From assembly GCF_030247605.1 (NCBI RefSeq), contig NZ_JAOTSB010000007.1, forward strand, positions 62,001-126,000: a stretch of 64,000 bases of DNA, read 5' to 3'. The position numbers and the translations under genes were made by a program. The notes beneath the pieces were generated by a model. That model had not been told where the DNA came from and searched no databases. It saw only the letters and a program-made list of their open reading frames with translations. The DNA comes from Acidaminobacter sp. (GTDB lineage Bacteria; Bacillota; Clostridia; Peptostreptococcales; Acidaminobacteraceae). This document shows, piece after piece, positions 32,787-41,926 of the stretch; the stretch's first letter is position 1, and every line of letters starts with the position of its first letter.

Positions 32787-34010
32787 CTAACCAAACAGCG
32801 CGGTGATGCTCTTCAGTGCTGTAATTCCAGCATAACTTGCCACGACGACAATAACAATACCAAACACGATCATCCAAGTTGGGTGTTTGTAATCGCCCAC
32901 GATATCCTTGCGTCTGGACGCCAGGAGAATGGTGCCGATGGTGATTGGAAGAATCAATCCGTTGAGAGAGCCCGCGAGGACGAGTAAGTTGGCAGGTTTA
33001 CCGATCGTTGCCATAATCATGGTTGAAGCGACAATAAAGGCAATGATGAACTGTTTCTCATATTTCATGATAAACGGATTCAAAGTTTTGAGGAAGGAGA
33101 CAGACGTATAAGCTGCACCTACGACAGAAGTAATCGCTGCACACCAAAGGACTACACCAAAGAATTTGTAGCCAATCATGCCTGCACCGTGCTGGAACGC
33201 AGAAGCTGCAGGGTTCGCTGCGTCAAGCTCAAGGCCTTTGCTGACAACGCCGAGAACCGCAAGGAACAGGAAGATCCGCATAATGGAAGCAATGACAATG
33301 CCAGTGACAGAACTGCGAGTGATCTGACCAAGATTCTCAACGCCAGTGACACCGGCATCAATCAGACGGTGACCGCCTGCAAAAGTTATGTAACCACCAA
33401 CTGTACCGCCAAGGAGTGTAATAATTGGGAAAACCAATCCGCCTGGATTTTCAGGCGAGACGCTTCGGACAATAGCTTCACCAACCGGAGGCTGAGTTCT
33501 GAATGCCACATAAGCCACAATAGCAATCATAAGGCCGCCGAGGATTTTAACGAAGCGGTCAATGACCGATCCAGCGTCCTTGGAAAGAAAAATCGCGATG
33601 CCTAAAATACCGCTGATAATTGCGGCGACCGTGAGATCCATGCCGAACAAAACGTTAAGGCCAAGGGCTGCGCCACCGACGTTGCCTATGTTGAATGCCA
33701 GACCGCCCAATGCAACCAGGACGGCGACGAAAATGCCGAGTCCAGGCAGAACTTTATTCGCAATATCCTGTCCTCTTAAGCCAGAGACGCCTATAATTCT
33801 CCATACGTTCATCTGAGCGCCAATATCCAGAATAACAGAAATCAGAATGACGAACGCAAAGCTGGCACCGAAATCCTGCGTAAATTTCGCAGTTTGCGTC
33901 AGAAAGCCGGGACCAATTGCAGAAGTTGCCATGATGAATGCGGCGCCTAAAATAGCGCTGGAACTTCCAGATTTAATGACCTTTTTAGTTGTTGCTTTAA
34001 CATCAGCCAT
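32787..34010 (-). CDS. ycsG: NRAMP-like transporter (YcsG type)
   Basis: A 407-residue membrane protein with about eleven helices. SSAILGAAFIMATSAIGPGF followed by LTQTAKFTQDFGASFAF is the NRAMP helix-1 region, but the metal-binding DPGN-type motif is replaced by SAIGPGF. The second half of the site around helix 6 (VVLWCAAITSVVGAAYTSVS) also lacks the classical MPH motif. Loss of the metal ligands fits the YcsG branch that travels with 5-oxoprolinase genes, so an organic substrate such as 5-oxoproline is inferred. It lies between pxpA and pxpB. Confidence 0.85.
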   Translation of the reverse strand: MADVKATTKKVIKSGSSSAILGAAFIMATSAIGPGFLTQTAKFTQDFGASFAFVILISVILDIGAQMNVWRIIGVSGLRGQDIANKVLPGLGIFVAVLVALGGLAFNIGNVGGAALGLNVLFGMDLTVAAIISGILGIAIFLSKDAGSVIDRFVKILGGLMIAIVAYVAFRTQPPVGEAIVRSVSPENPGGLVFPIITLLGGTVGGYITFAGGHRLIDAGVTGVENLGQITRSSVTGIVIASIMRIFLFLAVLGVVSKGLELDAANPAASAFQHGAGMIGYKFFGVVLWCAAITSVVGAAYTSVSFLKTLNPFIMKYEKQFIIAFIVASTMIMATIGKPANLLVLAGSLNGLILPITIGTILLASRRKDIVGDYKHPTWMIVFGIVIVVVASYAGITALKSITALFG

Positions 34011-34047
34011 GTGAATCCTCCCAAATAGTCTTATTTTTTCTTAAGGT

Positions 34048-34818
34048 CTAACCAATCACGTTTTTTAAAGCTGTCACAGTAACGCCTTCGCTTTCAAGTG
34101 TTGATTTAATACGTTTCACGAACTCGACCGCTTCCGGATTATCGCCATGAACGCAGATCGAATCTGCTTTCATTTCGACTTTTTCGCCGGTGATGGCTGT
34201 TACCTCGCCCTTCTTGACCATGGTTACGACGCGCGCGATCGCTTCCTCAGCATCATGAATGACTGCGCCCGGCTGACTTCTTGGCACCAGAGTGCCGTTT
34301 GCCTGATAGGCGCGGTCCGCGAAGACCTCCTGAGCGACTTTGAGCCCGATCCCTTTGCCTGCTTTGATCATCTCACTGTTTGCGAGCCCTAAAAGAATGA
34401 CTTCCGGCGCTGCCTCATAAATGGCTTCCGCTATGGCTTGCGCAAGTTTTGCGTCTGTCGCTGCCATATTGTACATGGCGCCGTGGGGTTTCAAATGCTG
34501 TAAATTTCCTTTTGCCGCCTTGACAAATGCCTGTAGGGCCCCCAATTGATAAAGGGTGTAAGCCTTAACCTCGGCCGGTGTAACAGCTAAATTCCTGCGG
34601 CCGAAGCCCATTAAGTCCGGATACCCAGGGTGTGCCCCCAGTCCGGCACCGTTTGCCATTGCCGACTTGACCGTCTCCGCCATTACCAGCGGGTCCCCGG
34701 CGTGCCAGCCACAAGCAATATTAACAGAAGAAACATAAGGAATAATAGCGTGATCCATGCCGATGGTATAACTGCCAAAGCTTTCGCCCAAGTCACTGTT
34801 CAAATCCACTTTGAACAT
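34048..34818 (-). CDS. pxpA: 5-oxoprolinase subunit A (LamB/YcsF family)
   Basis: A 256-residue cytoplasmic enzyme subunit. [59 protein letters not shown] and VCVHGDN-type ISVHGDN (here [16 protein letters not shown]) are family hallmarks. ATG 34818 follows GGAGGTGAGG with correct spacing. An in-frame extension of 59 residues upstream is composed of non-family sequence running through the promoter region. First gene of the operon, behind a sigma-54 type promoter. Confidence 0.96.
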   Translation of the reverse strand: MFKVDLNSDLGESFGSYTIGMDHAIIPYVSSVNIACGWHAGDPLVMAETVKSAMANGAGLGAHPGYPDLMGFGRRNLAVTPAEVKAYTLYQLGALQAFVKAAKGNLQHLKPHGAMYNMAATDAKLAQAIAEAIYEAAPEVILLGLANSEMIKAGKGIGLKVAQEVFADRAYQANGTLVPRSQPGAVIHDAEEAIARVVTMVKKGEVTAITGEKVEMKADSICVHGDNPEAVEFVKRIKSTLESEGVTVTALKNVIG

Positions 34819-34845
34819 TTGCCTCACCTCCTGCCAAATTATAAA

Positions 34846-34861
34846 GCAATTTTGATGCCAA
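34846..34861 (-). promoter_or_regulatory. Sigma-54 (-24/-12) promoter of the pxp operon
   Basis: On the minus strand TTGGCATC-AAAA-TTGC (34861-34846), followed by TTT. The invariant GG and GC have the required 10-base separation, and the sequence fits the consensus TTGGCACG-N4-TTGCT with two mismatches. A start near 34834 leaves 15 nt carrying the pxpA ribosome site. The sigma-54 activator gene ends about 120 bases upstream. Confidence 0.8.
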
Positions 34862-34926
34862 AAATGCAGACGTTGAAATTGCAACCTTCTCAAGATTGAG
34901 TATTCAAAATTGTTAGTCAAATTGTT

Positions 34927-34977
34927 CGATTTCGCACATATGAAACGAGCGATTTCGCACAAAGTGCGAAATCGCTC
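34927..34977. promoter_or_regulatory. Candidate enhancer (UAS) for the sigma-54 activator
   Basis: A perfect palindrome GAGCGATTTCGCAC-AAA-GTGCGAAATCGCTC (34947-34977) sits about 90-115 bases upstream of the -24 element. An additional half-site CGATTTCGCAC lies at 34927-34937 with a partial mirror GAAACG. Spacing and symmetry suit an NtrC-type dimer site pair. No T-tract follows on the minus strand, so it is a poor terminator for the regulator gene it adjoins. Confidence 0.6.
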
Positions 34978-34981
34978 ATCA

Positions 34982-36376
34982 TTATCCTTTCTCAAGCTTC
35001 CGTTTCAGCGCAAACCGGCTGATGCCTAAAAGATCTGCTGCTTTGGAAATCTGTTGATTACTGAGTGCAAGCGCCACTTCAATATACTGACGCTCCATGA
35101 AACCGACCTCTTCTTCCAGTGAAAAGACGCCGCTTGTCAGTCTTGCGAGCAAGACCTCATAATTATTTGCAGCTTTATTTTGAATTTCCTCACCTTCCAC
35201 AAGCCTCAGCTTCGAAATCTCAGGCGGCAAATGGATTGGCTCGAGGCGCTGCTGAGGATACAGCAAAATTGTCCTTTCAACGACATTTTTAAGCTCCCGA
35301 ACATTCCCCGGCCATTGATAGGTCAGCATGCACCTTTTTGCTTCTTCTGTCAATTCAGGTACCGGACGCTGATGTTTCTTTGCCTCATTCTCAAAGAAAA
35401 ACCGAGTCAGCAGAAGAATATCCTCACCTCTTTGCCTCAGAGGCGGCAGCTGAATTGGAAACACATGCAGCCTATAGTAAAGGTCCTCCCTGAAATATTT
35501 TTCCTCAATGGCCTGCTTCAAGTCCCTGTTTGTGGCAGCGAGGACGCGCACGTCCACCTCGAGATCTTCAAGGCCGCCAACGCGTTTAAATTTTCGGTCC
35601 TCTAAAAATCTGAGCAGTTTTGATTGAAGCTCTAGGGGCAGCTCACCGATCTCATCCAGAAAGACAGTGCCGCCGTCTGCCAGTTCCAAAAGTCCTTTCT
35701 TTCTCGCGGCGGCGCCAGTAAAAGCATTTTTTTCAAATCCAAACAATTCGCTTTCCATAAGGTTTTGAGGAATTGCCCCACAATTGATCTTTACAAACGG
35801 CAGCGCCGACCTGGGCGATAGCCTGTGGATGGCTTCTGCCACCAACTCTTTACCAGTTCCCGTCTCCCCTTGAATCAAGACTGTAGTCCGCTCACTGGGC
35901 GCAACGACCTCTACTCTGTGCATGACCGCTTTCAGAAGTTCATGCTCGCCAATCATGTATTTTCCACGGTGCAGCTTTTCATCTTCATACAGCGTCAGAC
36001 GGTTCATGGCTTTGAGGTGATCAATACCCTTTTGTATGAGGATATCCAGCTCGTCAAACTCAAAGGGCTTGTGAAGATAATCAAAAGCGCCGGCCTTAAT
36101 CGCAGCCACCGCCGTCTTGACATCTCCGTAAGCCGTCATCATAAAGGCTACCAAATCAGAATCAATTTTCTTAAGTTCCGGCAGCAGCTCCAGACCATTG
36201 TCCTTGCCAAGTCTGAGATCCAAAAGCGCAATGTGAGGCTTAAAAGCGGCCATCTGTTTGACAGCCTCTGCAGCATTTGAAGCCGACTGCGTCTGATAGC
36301 CCAAATCCCCTAACCCTTCACATAATGAATGACTCAAAGACTTTTCGTCATCGATGACTAAAATGCGGTAAATCAT
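34982..36376 (-). CDS. Sigma-54 dependent response regulator (NtrC family)
   Basis: A 464-residue activator. The receiver domain has DD near residues 9-10 and phospho-acceptor D53 ([11 protein letters not shown]). The AAA+ domain has Walker A GETGTGKE (~residues 169-176), the sigma-54 contact loop as NAFTGA instead of the usual GAFTGA, and [13 protein letters not shown] as Walker B. A Fis-type HTH ([20 protein letters not shown]) closes the protein. It pairs with the kinase 16 bases upstream and very probably activates the pxp operon immediately downstream. Confidence 0.93.
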   Translation of the reverse strand: MIYRILVIDDEKSLSHSLCEGLGDLGYQTQSASNAAEAVKQMAAFKPHIALLDLRLGKDNGLELLPELKKIDSDLVAFMMTAYGDVKTAVAAIKAGAFDYLHKPFEFDELDILIQKGIDHLKAMNRLTLYEDEKLHRGKYMIGEHELLKAVMHRVEVVAPSERTTVLIQGETGTGKELVAEAIHRLSPRSALPFVKINCGAIPQNLMESELFGFEKNAFTGAAARKKGLLELADGGTVFLDEIGELPLELQSKLLRFLEDRKFKRVGGLEDLEVDVRVLAATNRDLKQAIEEKYFREDLYYRLHVFPIQLPPLRQRGEDILLLTRFFFENEAKKHQRPVPELTEEAKRCMLTYQWPGNVRELKNVVERTILLYPQQRLEPIHLPPEISKLRLVEGEEIQNKAANNYEVLLARLTSGVFSLEEEVGFMERQYIEVALALSNQQISKAADLLGISRFALKRKLEKG

Positions 36377-36392
36377 CTAACCGCCTCCTTAT

Positions 36393-38135
36393 TTAAGGTG
36401 CTGGGAATTTGAGCATCACCGTTGTCCCAACCCCTTCTTTGCTGACCATTTGAATTTCCCCGCCCAGATCCGTCATGAGCTTTTGAACGACAGACAGGCC
36501 CAGGCCCGTTCCTGTGGCGTGCGTTGTGAAGAAGGGATCAAATACTTTATCGAGATCCTCTTCCGCAATGCCTCTTCCTTCATCCTGCACAATGACTTGA
36601 ACGGTTTTATCAAATTCAGAAGACCTCGGCTCAATCCTGATCACAATCCGGTCGTGGGCTGAGGAGGCATTGATAGCGTTGGAAATGACGTTCAGCAAGA
36701 TCTGTTCCGTCTGATTTTCATCTGCTTTGATTTCAACCGGCTCAGACTCTTGCACATAGGCGAGCGCGATCTGATGCTCTTCCGCTGTGGGAGAGATCAA
36801 TGTTAAAGTCCTCTCAAGCACCGCTCTCAAGTCAATTTTTCTCAAGTCAGGAAAATGTGGCTTTGCAAAATCCAGGAGCTCCGAGACCAGCTTATTCAAC
36901 CGGTCAATTTCGTGCAGCACGTTGTCGAACAGCGCGCCGTTTCGGTCTTCCTCTGTTGTCACCAGACGCCGCTTCAGCACCTGAATGCTGGTCTTCATGC
37001 CCGCCAGTGGATTTCTGATCTCGTGGGCGAGACCCGACGCCAGCTGGCCGGTATACGCCATGCGGTTGACCCGCTCCATCCGCATCTCCAGCCGCTTCCT
37101 CTCGGTGATATCATTAAAGCTGAAAATAGCGCCGGTGGTTGCCCCCAGACTGTTGGTCAGCGGTGCGGCAGACGTAGCGAAATAGCGCTTTTCGTCTCCG
37201 GCCGTCTCCTGCAGAACGTACAATTGGTCAATAGTCCGGGACATCTGAAGCAAGTCATCCAGCTGCTCTTTGAGGAGTGTCACAAATGCCTTATTCGTAC
37301 CCTGCTCGCTCAAAGAAGGGCTCAACAGTCTCTGGGCCGCCTCGTTTTGGTTGAGTACTGCACCCTCCTGATCCATGACCAGGACCCCCGTCGTCAGGCT
37401 CCTCAATATATCCTCGTTAAATTGCTTGGCTTCCAGAAGCTTTTTTGCGTTGTCCTGAAGTCTGCGGATCATCTGATTGAACGACTGCGCCAGGACCCCG
37501 ATCTCATCCTGACGGTCCATCTCAAGCTGCGTCTCCAGGTCTCCCGCGGACATCTGGTTGCACTGCTCCGCCAGGTACCGCACCGGCCGCGACAGGTGGT
37601 GAGCGATCAGAATTGTCGCCTGCATGGATAAAATGAGGGAAATGATTGCGACCAGAATAGAATACTTCTGGGCGTCAATGAGCTCCCCGGCGAGAATTTT
37701 CTTTTCCCCGGCGACGGCCACCGTCCATCCCGACCTCTCATCGTTCTCATAAGAGATCATCAGCGCGTCGTCTTCGTAGACCCCTTGCCTCTGGTTTGGG
37801 TCGATGCGGTCTTTAATAACCGTGGGCACAAGGATCCCGGAACCCTCTGGCAGGTGGTTGATCAGCACCTGATCCCCCTCAAAGACATAAAGCCCCTGCC
37901 GATGGTACCCCGACAAATACCCCACCGCTTCCTGCACCTCAGCCTCGCTGTCAAAGTTGACCCCGCCCAGATGGTACACCACTTCAGACACCGTCTGATC
38001 CTGTTCGTACCGCTGATTATTCAGAAGCAGGCGGTAGCCATTCCAGTAGGAAATCAGCCCCAGCACCGCAATGGAAAACGCGATCAGCACCATAAAGGGA
38101 ATCAGGATCTTGTTTTCGATGTCCATTTTGATCAT
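36393..38135 (-). CDS. Membrane sensor histidine kinase
   Basis: A 580-residue kinase. A membrane helix at ~residues 12-30 (PFMVLIAFSIAVLGLISYW), an extracytoplasmic sensor of ~125 residues, a second helix ~160-180, and HAMP (LSRPVRYLAEQCNQMSAGDL) come first. A PAS domain (FNEDILRSLTTGVLVMDQEG) follows, then HisKA with H in GQLASGLAHEIRNPLAGMKT and HATPase with N-box (ILLNVISNAINASSA) and GTGLGLSVV. It overlaps the symporter gene by 4 bases (ATGA), so transporter, kinase and regulator form one operon. Confidence 0.93.
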   Translation of the reverse strand: MIKMDIENKILIPFMVLIAFSIAVLGLISYWNGYRLLLNNQRYEQDQTVSEVVYHLGGVNFDSEAEVQEAVGYLSGYHRQGLYVFEGDQVLINHLPEGSGILVPTVIKDRIDPNQRQGVYEDDALMISYENDERSGWTVAVAGEKKILAGELIDAQKYSILVAIISLILSMQATILIAHHLSRPVRYLAEQCNQMSAGDLETQLEMDRQDEIGVLAQSFNQMIRRLQDNAKKLLEAKQFNEDILRSLTTGVLVMDQEGAVLNQNEAAQRLLSPSLSEQGTNKAFVTLLKEQLDDLLQMSRTIDQLYVLQETAGDEKRYFATSAAPLTNSLGATTGAIFSFNDITERKRLEMRMERVNRMAYTGQLASGLAHEIRNPLAGMKTSIQVLKRRLVTTEEDRNGALFDNVLHEIDRLNKLVSELLDFAKPHFPDLRKIDLRAVLERTLTLISPTAEEHQIALAYVQESEPVEIKADENQTEQILLNVISNAINASSAHDRIVIRIEPRSSEFDKTVQVIVQDEGRGIAEEDLDKVFDPFFTTHATGTGLGLSVVQKLMTDLGGEIQMVSKEGVGTTVMLKFPAP

Positions 38136-39595
38136 GACGCGTCCCTCCCCGAAAATAACCCGAAGCCAAAGAAGAGAATCGCGGCCACAATAACGCCAGG
38201 AAACGCAGGATGGATCAGATGCCCCGGAGTGCCGTACAACCCACGATCCAACACTGCCGCAATGGTCATGGTCAGCACTCCGCCATAAGCAGAAAATAGC
38301 GCCCCTTTCCGATTTGCTTTCTTCCAGAATAGTCCGCCATAAAACGGAAACAGGAACGCCACCGCGAACAGACCATAGACATACCCTCCAAAATTAAGCA
38401 AGCTGGTGGGCGGATTAATGGACATGATGAGGGAAACTGTGCCGGCTGCCAGAACAAAAATCCTATTTTTGGTGATCATTTTCTCGTCATTTAACTTTGT
38501 GTCAACGGTATACCCGAAGAGATCGTAGGTGAATCCGCTTGCCAGAATCAGAAATTGAGAGTTTGCCGTGGAGACCGCCGCCGCCGCCATGCCAATCAGC
38601 ACAATCCCGCTGAGTCGGCTGAAGAGCGCGTAATTGATCATGTACGGAAAGACCTCGTCCACCGAGTTGATGCTTTGAATCGTTGGCTGCAGTACCCTGG
38701 ATCCGAGACCTATGACAATCAGATAGAGATAGAGCACGGTTAAAAAAATCAGTGAATAAGTAATCATTTTGTAAGCCGTTTTTTGGTCCTTAGCGGCTAG
38801 AATGCGGATGGCATATTGAGGGTTTGCCGCGAAGCCCAGCCCCCAGCCTACAAACCCTGTCAGGATCATGAGGGGCGGATAGGCGTCTGTGGAAAAAGAG
38901 TCCAGCATAGTGCCCGGCACCGTCTGACCCGCTGTTACAAACGGCGTGGTCCCAATCAGCGCGACTTGCTCGAAAATCTGGCCAAGTCCGCCAGTTGCGT
39001 TCAGGACCAGACCTGCAGAAAAAACGACCCCAAAAAAGATGAGGATGAAATTGAGACCATCCGTTCTGGCCACTGAAAACAGCCCGCCAAAGGTCGTGTA
39101 AATAATAAACATGAACACCAGAAGCGTCGCCAAAGTATAGTGAATGTCGAGCAGTTCGCTCATGACGACGCCAAAGCCGCGGATCTGAATGGTCATGTAC
39201 AAGGTGAACGCGAAGACTATGACTATGCCCCCCAGCCTCTGCAGGGCAACGCTCTTGTAGCGGACGCGAAAATATTCCGGCAGAGTCATGATGTTGTGAC
39301 ATCTCAGCCTCGGCACCAGGAAATAAAGAAAAATGGTGCCCAGATACCAGGGAATGACCGAATACCAGACGCTGGATAATCCGTAGGCGAAGATCGAACC
39401 AGTCAAACCTTGCATGGACGCGGCACTGAACCAGGTTGCAGTAAAGGTGAAGACAGAGGCCCAGAGCCCCAGACTGTTGCCTGCCAGAAAAAAATCCCTA
39501 AGATTTCTCGTTTTTTTGATGCCGCTTTTTCCGAACCACAATAACAAAACTGTGTATAAGGTGAAATAAAGAAGATATTCAACCGATTTATTCAA
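38132..39595 (-). CDS. Sodium:solute symporter (SSS family)
   Basis: A 487-residue membrane protein with about thirteen helices. LRDFFLAGNSLGLWASVFTF followed by TATWFSAASMQGLTGSIFAY, and LIGMAAAAVSTANSQFLILA followed by SGFTYDLFG, are SSS/PutP-type signatures with the Na+-site Ser residues. The substrate cannot be told. Context suggests 5-oxoproline, an amino acid or a peptide-derived compound, or a co-sensor role with the coupled kinase. The start is TTG (39595) with GGGGG 7 bases upstream. The 200-base gap before it shows no convincing promoter. Confidence 0.9.
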   Translation of the reverse strand: MNKSVEYLLYFTLYTVLLLWFGKSGIKKTRNLRDFFLAGNSLGLWASVFTFTATWFSAASMQGLTGSIFAYGLSSVWYSVIPWYLGTIFLYFLVPRLRCHNIMTLPEYFRVRYKSVALQRLGGIVIVFAFTLYMTIQIRGFGVVMSELLDIHYTLATLLVFMFIIYTTFGGLFSVARTDGLNFILIFFGVVFSAGLVLNATGGLGQIFEQVALIGTTPFVTAGQTVPGTMLDSFSTDAYPPLMILTGFVGWGLGFAANPQYAIRILAAKDQKTAYKMITYSLIFLTVLYLYLIVIGLGSRVLQPTIQSINSVDEVFPYMINYALFSRLSGIVLIGMAAAAVSTANSQFLILASGFTYDLFGYTVDTKLNDEKMITKNRIFVLAAGTVSLIMSINPPTSLLNFGGYVYGLFAVAFLFPFYGGLFWKKANRKGALFSAYGGVLTMTIAAVLDRGLYGTPGHLIHPAFPGVIVAAILFFGFGLFSGRDAS

Positions 39596-39808
39596 ACAGC
39601 AGCCCCCATTCTATAGGTAAACTGGTCTTTTCCATTCAATTCTATGTTAACTTTTTTTGAAACGACTTACAAGAATCAGAAGGCCGTCGCATGACAGTCC
39701 AAATTCTGACCGGTCTGATCCTCCAAACTGCCCTGACCCCGATGAAGTTGCTTAAACTGCCAATTTTGAGGTATAGATAGACTAAATTAACCAGCGGAGG
39801 TGAAGCGT

Positions 39809-40345
39809 ATGAAGCACATTCCGAATATATTGACCGTTATACGTTTGTTCCTCGTGCCTGTCTTCGCTTTCCTTTATTTTTCTGAAGCTCCAAATGCCCA
39901 TTTCTATGCGCTGGCTGTTTTTATCCTGGCCGGCGTGACAGACGTCCTGGATGGCGCGATAGCCCGAAAGTACAACCTTGTTTCTGTAGTCGGTACGGTT
40001 TTGGATCCTCTGGCTGATAAGCTCATGCTGCTGACCGCCCTGATCTGCCTTACCGTGGACGGCATTATGCCGCTTTGGGCTATGGCCATCATGCTCGTGA
40101 AGGAACTGTTCATGATCACAGGCGGGCTCATCATGTACTTCAGAAAGGAGAAGTCGGTCATCCCAGCCAACAAGTTCGGGAAGCTGGCCACCGTCCTGTT
40201 TTCGCTGGCGGTATTCCTGATGATTGTTCAGCCCGGAACCTGGTACACCATGGCTGTACTCGTCGTCGCAATCGCTTCCAAGCTGTCTGCATTTACCTCT
40301 TACGCAAGGCATTATTATCATAATGTAAGACTGAAGAGAGAGTGA
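39809..40345 (+). CDS. pgsA: CDP-diacylglycerol-glycerol-3-phosphate 3-phosphatidyltransferase
   Basis: A 178-residue membrane enzyme of phosphatidylglycerol synthesis. It has the CDP-alcohol phosphotransferase motif D..DG..AR..........G...D...D in DVLDGAIARKYNLVSVVGTV followed by LDPLADKLM. It begins MKHIPNILTVIRLFLVPVFA, typical of PgsA. ATG 39809 has GGAGG 8 bases upstream. A GTG three codons earlier overlaps that site. Stand-alone between convergent and divergent neighbours. It could also be a paralogue rather than the sole PgsA. Confidence 0.93.
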   Translation: MKHIPNILTVIRLFLVPVFAFLYFSEAPNAHFYALAVFILAGVTDVLDGAIARKYNLVSVVGTVLDPLADKLMLLTALICLTVDGIMPLWAMAIMLVKELFMITGGLIMYFRKEKSVIPANKFGKLATVLFSLAVFLMIVQPGTWYTMAVLVVAIASKLSAFTSYARHYYHNVRLKRE

Positions 40346-40353
40346 AAATGGTT

Positions 40354-40389
40354 CAAAAAACCGCCTGACATGTGCCAGGCGGTTTTTTT
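40354..40389. terminator. Bidirectional intrinsic terminator
   Basis: AAAACCGCCTG-(8 nt)-CAGGCGGTTTTTTT, with A-run on the left and T-run on the right. It serves pgsA (+) and the convergent EamA gene (-). Confidence 0.92.
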
Positions 40390-40397
40390 GTTTAGAT

Positions 40398-40456
40398 GAA
40401 ACCGGGGGTTGATAGGCGTAACCGCTGACACCGAGTTTCTCTGACACCGAGTTTCT
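40398..40456. repeat. Palindromic-repeat family member (GGGGGTTGATAGGCG type)
   Basis: GAAACCGGGGGTTGATAGGC then GTAACCGCTGACAC, followed by two copies of CTGACACCGAGTTTCTC-like sequence. The first 21 bases match those at 45722 with two differences. Confidence 0.7.
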
Positions 40457-40461
40457 CTCCC

Positions 40462-41370
40462 TCACTTCACCATCTTTAACCGAGGGATCCCAAAATTGGA
40501 AATCAACAGCCCTACTATTATAACCAGGCACCCCAGCCATTGAACGTCCGTCAGCTGTTCCCCAAGAACCACCTGGGCAGTAAAAAGCCCTGTCACCGGT
40601 ACCAACAGGGACAAAGGCGCCACCTTCCCCGTTGGATACTTGTCAAACAGCATGGTCCAAACCCCATAGCCGAACAAGGTTGCCAGAAACGCCAGGTAAA
40701 ATGCTGAAAACACTGAGATCCATTTGAGATTCGTCAGCGCGTGCAGGATCTCTTGAGGCGAATCCACCAGGAGAGCCAAGAGCATCAAAGGTATTGGCGG
40801 TACAAGGCTGGACCAGACCACCAGCCCCAGCATATCAAGCTTTTCACCGTGCTTTTGGGCATCTCTGGTCGCAAATCTTGTAACAATGTTGGAAATCGAC
40901 CAAAACAAAGCCGCTGAAATGGTAAGTATAAAGGGTACCATAGGCACGGACGAAATCCCCCCGGCCTTATAGGCACCACTGATGAGAAGCAGGCCAGCCG
41001 CCATGATGAACAGCCCGACGATCTGCTGTCGCTTAACCGCCTCCCCCAACATTACCGCTGCCAGAAGGACCGTGAAGAACGGCTGAGTCTGAAGGACTAT
41101 GGAAGCAATCCCTGCGGGCATCCCAATTTCTATGGCATAAAACAGAAGTCCAAATTGACCTACACCCAGTGTTAAGCCATAAGCAATAATGTACTTCCAA
41201 TGAAGCTTGGGCTTTTTGACAAAGAAGATTGCGGTCACAGAAACTATAAAAAACCTGGATGCTGCCAGAACCAGCGAAGGCACCCCGCTAAGTCCCAGCT
41301 TTATAACTGTAAAATTCGCGCCCCAAACAATAACCAGCAGCAGCGCAAGTAATAGATCTCTCTTACTCAT
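40462..41370 (-). CDS. EamA/DMT family transporter
   Basis: A 302-residue protein with ten helices in two EamA repeats (LLLALLLVIVWGANFTVIKL; YLAFLATLFGYGVWTMLFDK). The conserved repeat-end patterns are TQPFFTVLLAAVMLGEAVKR and LLVPVTGLFTAQVVLGEQLT. It resembles the RhaT/YedA-type amino acid and metabolite exporters. The substrate is unknown. It is not closely similar to the EamA protein at 27.9 kb. Confidence 0.9.
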   Translation of the reverse strand: MSKRDLLLALLLVIVWGANFTVIKLGLSGVPSLVLAASRFFIVSVTAIFFVKKPKLHWKYIIAYGLTLGVGQFGLLFYAIEIGMPAGIASIVLQTQPFFTVLLAAVMLGEAVKRQQIVGLFIMAAGLLLISGAYKAGGISSVPMVPFILTISAALFWSISNIVTRFATRDAQKHGEKLDMLGLVVWSSLVPPIPLMLLALLVDSPQEILHALTNLKWISVFSAFYLAFLATLFGYGVWTMLFDKYPTGKVAPLSLLVPVTGLFTAQVVLGEQLTDVQWLGCLVIIVGLLISNFGIPRLKMVK

Positions 41371-41926
41371 AGTGTCACCGACCTTTTTAGAATGAAACTT
41401 CAGCTTGCACCATACAACTGCTCCATGGTTTCCTCATTCACTATGTTAGCACGCTTTCCAATTACATACAAAATTTTTCGAATTCTCGAATCTAAGATGG
41501 CAGGACTCCCTTTTAGTTTGCCGATGGTTATTTTTCATGACACGAAAGCGCTACACCAAAATCTGCCTTCTTTTTAAAATTTGTTCCATTTATAGAATTC
41601 ATTTTCTCGTTTTGCAAGTTTCGTATGAATTTATTTCATTCGCAACTTGCAACAATTTTTCGTAACCTACGCCGCGCAAAATTGTATATATATCCATACA
41701 ATTCTCAAATTTTAATCAGCGTTTTCAACTTTTTGTTTAACTTAAAATATTATATAAAATCTCTAAATCCATATAATTAGCCATTTTCAAAGATTTAACC
41801 ACTTTTGAATTCCCCTTATTTTGTACTGAAATAAAAACAGTATATTTATCTGTTTTTACTGTTGACATTAACATGTTTCAATCGTATAATCGTATACAAT
41901 AAAGCAGAAAAGGAGTGACAATTGCA
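41371..41926. promoter_or_regulatory. AT-rich regulatory region with consensus sigma-A promoter and inverted repeats
   Basis: About 550 bases without a gene. TTGACA (41862-41867), 17 bases, TATAAT (41885-41890) is a perfect plus-strand sigma-A promoter for the downstream swivel-citrate synthase operon. Upstream lie TTGCAAGTTTCG/CGCAACTTGCAA (41612-41652, one mismatch) and ATTGTAT-(8 nt)-ATACAAT (41681-41702). The half ATACAAT recurs right at the predicted start (41894-41900). These are candidate operators. The regulator is unknown. Confidence 0.65.

Noticed and set aside
34819..34995. N-terminal extension of pxpA by 59 residues
   Set aside because: It would start within the activator gene and run through the sigma-54 promoter. 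The ATG at 34818 has an ideal ribosome site and matches the family start.
36855..37631. A 258-codon plus-strand frame opposite the sensor kinase at 36.4-38.1 kb
   Set aside because: Antisense to a kinase with intact H, N and G boxes. No ribosome site.
39782..40540. A 252-codon minus-strand frame across pgsA and its terminator
   Set aside because: It runs through a strong bidirectional terminator and overlaps pgsA and the EamA gene end. No domain is recognised.
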